Assembly: GCA_016199325.1 (NCBI GenBank)
Contig: JACQGW010000172.1
Location: forward strand, 1-11,047
From: Chloroflexota bacterium
Lineage (GTDB): Bacteria; Chloroflexota; Dehalococcoidia; JACQGW01
DNA length: 11,047 nt
Direction: 5' to 3'
Shown: piece by piece, positions 6,826 to 11,047 of the stretch
Numbering within the stretch: the stretch's first letter is position 1
Layout: every line of letters begins with the position of its first letter
Program-made: the position numbers and the translations under genes
The notes under the pieces: model-generated
Seen by the model: only the letters and a program-made list of their open reading frames with translations
Databases searched by the model: none
Told to the model about the DNA's origin: nothing

Positions 6826-8550
6826 TCACTTGTTCAGCCAGACTTCGACCACTTTGTGCTGCGAGCGGTTGGCGCCCGGCATGTGGACGTAGTTCATGAC
6901 CGAGGTCAGCGCGGCCTCCCCTTGCTCCCGCGTGTTCAACCAGGCAAGCGGGCTCAGGTCGAGCGCACGCTGCTCGAACTCGCGATAGACGTTCTTGCGC
7001 CCCTCGGCGTCGTAGGTGCTCCGGGCCTTGTCCAGCAGCTCGTCGATCTGCTTGTCGACAAACGCCATCTGGCGGGAGGTGTTGCCGGTCGAGTGGTAGA
7101 ACCCGTCGAGGAACGCCGGGTCGCCGAGGTCGATCCCGCCGCCCTGGAGGTGGACCTCGAAGTCGCCCTTCGTGTAGCGCGCCACGCTGGCCCCCCACTC
7201 GATCAGGTCCAGGGTCATGTCGATGCCGATCTTCCGCAAGCTCGCCTGCACGACCTCCGCGGTGTTCTTGTGCATGCCGTAGGTGGAGGTCGAGAGCATG
7301 GTGGTCTTGAAGCCGTTGGGGAAGCCGGCTTCGGCCAGGAGCTGCTTCGCCTTGTCGACGTTCGTCAGGTAGCCGCTCTGCCGGTCGGCCGAGTAGCTGA
7401 GCATCCACGGGGGCGTCGGGAGCCCGCCCAGCAGCCGCCCGCGGCTGAAGAAGACCGTGTCCAGAACGGCCTGCCGGTCGATGCCCAGGCTAATGGCCTG
7501 CCGCACCTTCTGGTTGTCCAGCGGCGGCCGGTCCATCCGGAACTCGACCCACATCATGCCGCCGTCCTTGTCGGAGTACAGCGCCAGGCTCTTGTCGTTG
7601 CTGATGGCGGCCATGTCCTTCCAGGGGACGTAGTCGATCATGTCGACGGCGCCGGTCCGCAGCGCCGACGTTCGAGCCGTGTCGTCAGGATATGGCGTGA
7701 AGGTGATCCCGTCCAGGTAAACCCGGTCGGGCACATAGTACTGCTCGTTCCGGGTCAGCTTGATGGAGACGCCCTGCTGGCGCTCGACCAGCTTGAACGG
7801 GCCGGTGCCGATGACCTGGGTCTTCAGGTCGGCGCCCTTGTCGATCAACGCCTTCTGGGCGATGATCACCGAGGGCGACATCAGCGCGTTCAAGAACGAG
7901 GCATCCGGTCCGGACAGGCTGACCTTCACGGTCAGCGGGTCCGTCGCCTCCACCGTCTTGATCGCCCGCAGAGGCGTCCTGGCCCCGGCACCGGTCTTGG
8001 GGTCCAGAATGCGCTCCAGGGTCGCCTTCACGTCGCCCGAGGTGAAATCGGTGCCGTCGTGCCACTTGACGTTCTTCCGCAGGTGGAAGATGTACGTCTT
8101 GTCGTCCGGCCGCTCCCAGGACTCTGCCAGGTCGGGCACGAGCTCCAGCTTCAGGCCCGGCCGGATGAGCAGGCCATAGATGGTCCCCTTGACCAGGTCC
8201 GCTGCGTACCCGCTGCTGACATGGGGGTCCAGGTGGGGCGGGTCGGTCGAGAGCCCGTATCGGAGGATGCCGCCCTTCTTCGGCGTGGGCGCAGCCGGTG
8301 CCGGCGTATCTGCCGGCTTCGCCGCAGGCGCGGCGCTCGTGGCCGCCGGCGCCTGCGCTGCTGGCGCTGCCGTCCCGGCGGCCGGCGACGGTGCGGGCGC
8401 GCCGGCGCAGGCGGCAAACAGCGATGCCGTGCTCCCGGCGGCGGCCGAGATCAGGAGCGCCCGCACGAGCGTGCGGCGACTCATGCGCGGTCCCGTTCGC
8501 AGACGATCCTTCTCCATTCCCTCACCCATTCTTTCTGCAGTCCCTTCCAC
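6826..8550 (-). CDS. ABC transporter substrate-binding protein, family 5 (peptide/nickel type), lipoprotein with Tat-like signal
   Basis: This extracytoplasmic binding protein (SBP_bac_5 family) captures the substrate and delivers it to the DppB/DppC-like permeases. From GTG 8550 it has 574 residues, normal for the family. The signal region reads MSRRTLVRALLISAAAG (from residue 23), with a twin-arginine motif at 25-26. It ends in LFAAC, a slightly relaxed lipobox with the Cys near 48. An Ala/Pro-rich linker (about 49-90) follows. The mature domain begins KKGGILRYGLSTDPPHLDPH and contains the family-typical VPDLAESWERPDDKTYIFHL, VKWHDGTDFTSGDVKATLER, RQAISLGIDRQAVLD and SYSADRQSGYLTNVDKAKQL. 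The start is uncertain: GTG 8550 has the best SD (AAGGAGG, 10 nt upstream), while ATG 8517 and ATG 8484 are alternatives giving shorter signal n-regions. The gene leads the transporter/hyu set and is followed by an inverted heptad array. The substrate could be a peptide, hydantoin or lactam. Confidence 0.93.
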   Translation of the reverse strand: MEGTAERMGEGMEKDRLRTGPRMSRRTLVRALLISAAAGSTASLFAACAGAPAPSPAAGTAAPAAQAPAATSAAPAAKPADTPAPAAPTPKKGGILRYGLSTDPPHLDPHVSSGYAADLVKGTIYGLLIRPGLKLELVPDLAESWERPDDKTYIFHLRKNVKWHDGTDFTSGDVKATLERILDPKTGAGARTPLRAIKTVEATDPLTVKVSLSGPDASFLNALMSPSVIIAQKALIDKGADLKTQVIGTGPFKLVERQQGVSIKLTRNEQYYVPDRVYLDGITFTPYPDDTARTSALRTGAVDMIDYVPWKDMAAISNDKSLALYSDKDGGMMWVEFRMDRPPLDNQKVRQAISLGIDRQAVLDTVFFSRGRLLGGLPTPPWMLSYSADRQSGYLTNVDKAKQLLAEAGFPNGFKTTMLSTSTYGMHKNTAEVVQASLRKIGIDMTLDLIEWGASVARYTKGDFEVHLQGGGIDLGDPAFLDGFYHSTGNTSRQMAFVDKQIDELLDKARSTYDAEGRKNVYREFEQRALDLSPLAWLNTREQGEAALTSVMNYVHMPGANRSQHKVVEVWLNK

Positions 8551-8560
8551 AGTCCTTTCT

Positions 8561-8567
8561 CCTCCTT
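8561..8567 (-). promoter_or_regulatory. SD sequence of the substrate-binding protein gene
   Basis: AAGGAGG lies 10 nt before GTG 8550. The closest ATGs, at 8517 and 8484, have weaker upstream purine stretches, so this SD favours the GTG start and an extended n-region before the twin arginines. The choice is not certain. Confidence 0.55.
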
Positions 8568-8794
8568 GGCGTATGTGCGTATGTGGCATCATCAGATCGG
8601 GCAAGACACCACGGGGCTGGCGCGGAGCCAGAGCGCCACGGCGGCCCACGGCCCAGTGCAGAAGGCGCGGAGGACCAGAGATCGCCGACCGCTCGCCGAG
8701 GCACTTGCAGACCCACTATCCTGCTCACTTTCCCCGCTTCGTGCGCTGCGCGGCTCACAAACCCGACGAAACGCCAGGAACAACCCACCGGTGA

Positions 8795-8826
8795 AGGGGT
8801 GTCAGGAGCGTGCTCCTGGCACCCCT
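8795..8826. repeat. Strong palindrome (15-bp arms)
   Basis: The arms AGGGGTGTCAGGAGC and GCTCCTGGCACCCCT are complementary except for one position, which can form a G-U pair on one strand. Only two bases separate them, so the effective loop is the central CGTG. It lies about 360 bp beyond the cyclodeaminase stop and about 240 bp before the binding-protein start, between two same-strand genes. No T-run follows on either strand, so a REP-like repeat or mRNA-processing structure fits better than an intrinsic terminator. Confidence 0.7.
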
Positions 8827-9183
8827 CTGATTACGTCCAGTAGACCGAGACAGGACCCTTAACGATGGCCGTAGAGGTAACGGCGGAACCCATCGAGGTG
8901 CAATCAATCGTAGGCATCGTGGCGATGGCTGAGACACGGCGAGCTATCCCGGGTCGGTCCAGCCGGTCACCACGTTCCGTGGACCAGGGGAGGAGGGCTG
9001 CACTCGCCATTCTGGGAACCCCTTCCCGCACGCCACCACCATGCGCGCGGACGGCAGTACAGGCAAAGATACTACAGCCTCGTCCCCGGCCTGTCAAACG
9101 CCCGACCCGGTTCAACGGATCCAGGGACCGGACTGAGTGACCTGAAGCCCTCGCCCACAGACCACAAACCATAAACCCGTTCT

Positions 9184-10227
9184 CTACGTCCACCTGGGCT
9201 CGCGCCAGAGGTACAGCTCCTGGCCCACTCCCCTGGCCTTCGCCTGCTGGTAGACGGCGTGCGCCGCGACGACGTCCTCCACCGGGAGACCTCGCGGCTT
9301 CAGCACGATGCGCTCGCGCGCGTGGCGCCGTGGCGGCTGCTTCCCGTTGATGATCTCGCCCAGCTCGGCCACCGCCTCCCGTTTGAGGACGCCCCGGCTG
9401 GTCAGGTCGGCGAGGGAGCCGGCGGAGTGCTGGTGGCCCGTATCCAGTTGATCGCGCGTATCGAGCACGACCCGGTCGGCGTGCACGAACACCTCCGGCT
9501 TCGCATCCAGATTGGAGACGAGGGAGAAGAAGCTCCCCTCGGCGAGCCAATCCGCCTCCACGTACGGCTGTGCCGCCCTCGGCCCAGCCGTGGCAGCGAC
9601 CACGACGTCCGATCCTTCTACCGCTTCGCGGGCACTTGCGACCGCCCGAACCGGCAGGCCGACCTGCCCGGCCATCTCGATCGCCCAGGCTACCGCCTTC
9701 TCCGCTGTGGGGCCGTAGATCTTCACCTCCCTGATCCGGGGCAGGACCTCCTTCAGCGCCATGAGCTGCGTCCGATTCTGAACGCCGGGCCCGAGCAGAC
9801 CGACGACCTCCGAGTCCGGCCTGGCGAGGTATTTCGCCCCCACGCCGGTAACCGCGCCCGTCCGCATGGCGCTCACGATGGTCCCATCCATGATGGCAAT
9901 CGGGAATCCAGTCGTGGCGTCGCTCAGAATGATGACGGCTGCGGCGCGAGGCATCTTCCGGGCGGTCGGGTTCGCCGGGTTGCTCGGGATCCACTTCACG
10001 CCCGTCACATCCACGTCGCCCCCCACCCAGGCCGGATGGATGAGCACGCGCCGCCCCTCGACGCCGCCGGCCCAGGTGATCATCGGCGACCCCGGCTCGA
10101 TGTAGTCACCTTTATCCCGGAGCGAGAGCCCCTTCTCCACCGCCGCCAGGACTGTGGCCATGTCCAGCCCCCCGGCAGCAGCGACGTCCTCCTGGCTCAG
10201 ATAGAGAAACTTCACACTGCGGTCCAT
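9184..10227 (-). CDS. Ornithine cyclodeaminase/mu-crystallin family NAD(P)-dependent enzyme
   Basis: The family contains ornithine cyclodeaminase, archaeal alanine dehydrogenase, ketimine (pyrroline-carboxylate) reductases and biosynthetic dehydrogenases. All are cytoplasmic enzymes acting on amino or imino acids with NAD(P). The protein has 347 residues, slightly above the usual ~320-340. GVKWIPSNPANP at 76-87 places the expected substrate Lys at 78. DATTGFPIAIMDG (103-115) and RTGAVTG (122-128) are family hallmarks. The dinucleotide loop is LLGPGVQ (144-150). SDVVVAATAG and WLAEGSFFSLVSNLDAKPE (227-245) follow, with D241 at the position of the catalytic acid as I align it. The start is ATG 10227, with SD GGGAGGT 9 nt upstream. 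The frame is open to 10407 but that part crosses a repeat and the end of hyuB-2. It lies 70 bp after hyuB-2 on the same strand, suggesting a link to the amino acid released by the hydantoinase-type enzyme. Exact activity is undetermined. Confidence 0.92.
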   Translation of the reverse strand: MDRSVKFLYLSQEDVAAAGGLDMATVLAAVEKGLSLRDKGDYIEPGSPMITWAGGVEGRRVLIHPAWVGGDVDVTGVKWIPSNPANPTARKMPRAAAVIILSDATTGFPIAIMDGTIVSAMRTGAVTGVGAKYLARPDSEVVGLLGPGVQNRTQLMALKEVLPRIREVKIYGPTAEKAVAWAIEMAGQVGLPVRAVASAREAVEGSDVVVAATAGPRAAQPYVEADWLAEGSFFSLVSNLDAKPEVFVHADRVVLDTRDQLDTGHQHSAGSLADLTSRGVLKREAVAELGEIINGKQPPRRHARERIVLKPRGLPVEDVVAAHAVYQQAKARGVGQELYLWREPRWT

Positions 10228-10243
10228 TGACCTACGACCTCCC

Positions 10244-10277
10244 TCTCTGCGTCCTTTGCGCCTCTGCGGTTCGTATC
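10244..10277 (-). repeat. Single arm of the dispersed repeat, between hyuB-2 and the cyclodeaminase gene
   Basis: The reverse complement of this 34-bp stretch matches 1702-1735 at 32 of 34 positions, including the shared core AACCGCAGAGGCGC. It lies in the 70-bp gap between the hyuB-2 stop and the SD of the cyclodeaminase gene. Here it is one arm only, with no partner arm nearby, which suggests a decayed or half copy of the longer palindromic element. Confidence 0.72.
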
Positions 10278-10297
10278 GTTCTCCAGGATGCCAGTTG

Positions 10298-11047
10298 TCA
10301 CGATTCAGACGTGAAGCCGTAGCCTTCCACCGCCTGTTGCAGGGAGATCTTCTCCTCCCGAAGGTCCCGGGCGACCAGCTCCCGGTCCCGCTCCCGCGGG
10401 TCGCCATAGCCCCCGCCCCCAGGCGTGATGAGCGATACCGCCTCGCCCGTCCGCAGCCGGGTGGCCTCCCGCGGCGGCCCCTTGCTCGGGTCCCGGTGGA
10501 CGATCACCCGCATCGACGCGCCCTCCTTCCCGCCGAACAGGCCCCACGGCGCCGTCGTCACCCGCGTCCCGCCGCCCCAGAAGATCGCCTCCCCTTCCAC
10601 CACGCGAATCTGGCGGTGGATGCCCATACCGCCCCGCCAGCGGCCAGGCCCCCCCGAGTCGTTCACCAGCTCATACTGGTCGACCGCCAGCGGATACTCG
10701 CTCTCCAGGCACTCCACCGGCAGGTTGGACGTGTTGGTGATGTGGACCTGCACCCCCTCCATGCCGTCCTTGGTCGCCCGCGCCCCGAAGCCCCCACCCT
10801 GCGTCTCCAGGTAAACGTAGAAACTCTCCGTCCGCGGATCGACCCCCGAGAAGCTCATCCCGGCGTTGGTGCCGTTGCAGGCGGCAATGATCCGGTCGGG
10901 CACGGCCGGCGCCAGTGCCCCGTGAACCAGATCCACCACCCGCTGGCACGTCTGCGTCCGCCCCCCCACGGCCGCCGGCGGGTCGCAGTTCAGGATGCTC
11001 CCCTTCGGCGCAGACACCGTGATGGCCCGGTACAGCCCCGCATTCGG
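10298..11047 (-). CDS. hyuB: Hydantoinase B/oxoprolinase beta-type subunit, copy 2 (N-terminal part beyond the right edge)
   Basis: This is the C-terminal 249 residues of a second HyuB, ending YGFTSES and a TGA stop. The frame is open to the window edge (first visible codons PNAGLYRAI). About 300 N-terminal residues are missing when compared with copy 1. It aligns without gaps to positions 1-745 (offset 10302) with 58 mismatches, mostly synonymous. Visible protein changes include NFSG to SFSG, VVDRYE to AVDQYE, FGASG to FWGGG and LRRI to MRVI. The family motifs GGGFGARA, SGGPGRWRGGMG and TPGGGGYGDP are intact, so it looks functional. The cyclodeaminase-family gene follows 70 bp downstream. 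A second hyuA would be expected upstream, outside the window. Confidence 0.93.
   Translation of the reverse strand, partial: PNAGLYRAITVSAPKGSILNCDPPAAVGGRTQTCQRVVDLVHGALAPAVPDRIIAACNGTNAGMSFSGVDPRTESFYVYLETQGGGFGARATKDGMEGVQVHITNTSNLPVECLESEYPLAVDQYELVNDSGGPGRWRGGMGIHRQIRVVEGEAIFWGGGTRVTTAPWGLFGGKEGASMRVIVHRDPSKGPPREATRLRTGEAVSLITPGGGGYGDPRERDRELVARDLREEKISLQQAVEGYGFTSES

Larger units (their letters stand above)
8551..9183. other. 633-bp spacer without a convincing gene
   Basis: This stretch separates the cyclodeaminase-family gene from the binding-protein gene and probably contains the promoter of the transporter/hyu unit, although I see no clear -35/-10 pair. It holds a strong palindrome at 8795-8826 and a weaker hairpin near 8615-8640. 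On the minus strand a 59-residue frame (9010-8831) follows a purine-rich AAGGGG, and on the plus strand there is a 91-residue frame (8865-9140). Neither shows recognisable motifs. A stretch at about 8658-8683 resembles a degraded copy of the repeat arm found at 1702-1735. No tRNA or other RNA gene is apparent. Confidence 0.5.

Noticed and set aside
6808..8862. Long plus-strand open frame (684 codons) opposite the substrate-binding protein
   Set aside because: Its translation is repetitive His/Asp/Arg/Gly/Val-rich sequence without motifs and is fully antisense to a clear SBP_bac_5 gene. Such frames are expected in G+C-rich DNA. The same applies to the plus-strand frames at 5327-6694, 3468-4448, 3032-3709 and 857-1687.
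8831..9994. 387-codon minus-strand frame overlapping the cyclodeaminase gene
   Set aside because: It is an alternative frame of a well-supported gene and consists of low-complexity Arg/Gly/Ala sequence. Only its last 59 codons fall in the spacer, and these are discussed separately.
10228..10407. N-terminal extension of the cyclodeaminase-family protein to 407 residues
   Set aside because: The added 60 residues are out-of-frame translation of the hyuB-2 end and the dispersed repeat. ATG 10227 has a good SD and gives the family's normal N-terminus.
1..11047. Circular molecule with terminal overlap
   Set aside because: The end regions resemble each other but differ at 58 of 745 positions, and the similarity is offset within a gene, so they are paralogous copies and not a true terminal redundancy.

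Overview
This is a G+C-rich bacterial segment, roughly two thirds G+C by eye. Every gene I can support lies on the minus strand, so transcription runs right to left. The substrate-binding protein has an Ala/Pro-rich linker after its lipobox, GTG starts with strong Shine-Dalgarno (SD) sequences are frequent, and palindromic repeats sit between genes. Together these suggest a soil or subsurface bacterium of a Chloroflexota-like or similar high-GC lineage. That placement is inference: the window holds no phylogenetic marker.

In transcription order the layout is as follows. (1) 11047-10298: the 3' part of a hydantoinase B/oxoprolinase beta-type gene (hyuB-2), cut by the right edge. (2) 10227-9184: an ornithine cyclodeaminase/mu-crystallin family NAD(P)-dependent enzyme. 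(3) 9183-8551: a 633-bp spacer with a strong palindrome and no convincing gene. (4) 8550-6826: a Tat/lipoprotein-type family 5 substrate-binding protein. (5) 6825-6689: a spacer carrying an inverted array of 7-bp repeats. (6) 6688-4619: hydantoinase A (hyuA). (7) 4616-3672 and 3679-2735: two Dpp/Opp-type permeases. (8) 2720-1821: a DUF3830 (cyclophilin-like) protein with a long extra C-terminal region. (9) 1820-1649: a spacer with an imperfect inverted repeat. (10) 1648-1: a second, almost complete hyuB (hyuB-1), cut by the left edge just before its stop.

The binding protein, hyuA, both permeases, the DUF3830 gene and hyuB-1 look like one transcription unit. Junctions from hyuA to the DUF3830 gene are a 2-nt gap, an 8-nt overlap and a stop codon that overlaps the next SD. 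The simplest reading is uptake of a small cyclic amide (hydantoin-, lactam- or oxoproline-like) or short peptide by the ABC transporter, followed by ATP-dependent ring opening by HyuA/HyuB. The cyclodeaminase-family enzyme may act on the amino or imino acid released. The true substrate cannot be read from sequence. The transporter ATPase genes are not in the window.

The two hyuB copies align without gaps over 745 bp with 58 mismatches (about 92% identity). All 58 lie in the gene-3' 629 bp, and the remaining 116 bp, which end exactly at the window edge, are identical. The most interesting items are this duplication and its sharp identity step, the DUF3830 protein with an unrecognised C-terminal half, the splitting of hyuA from hyuB by transporter genes, and two different intergenic inverted-repeat structures.
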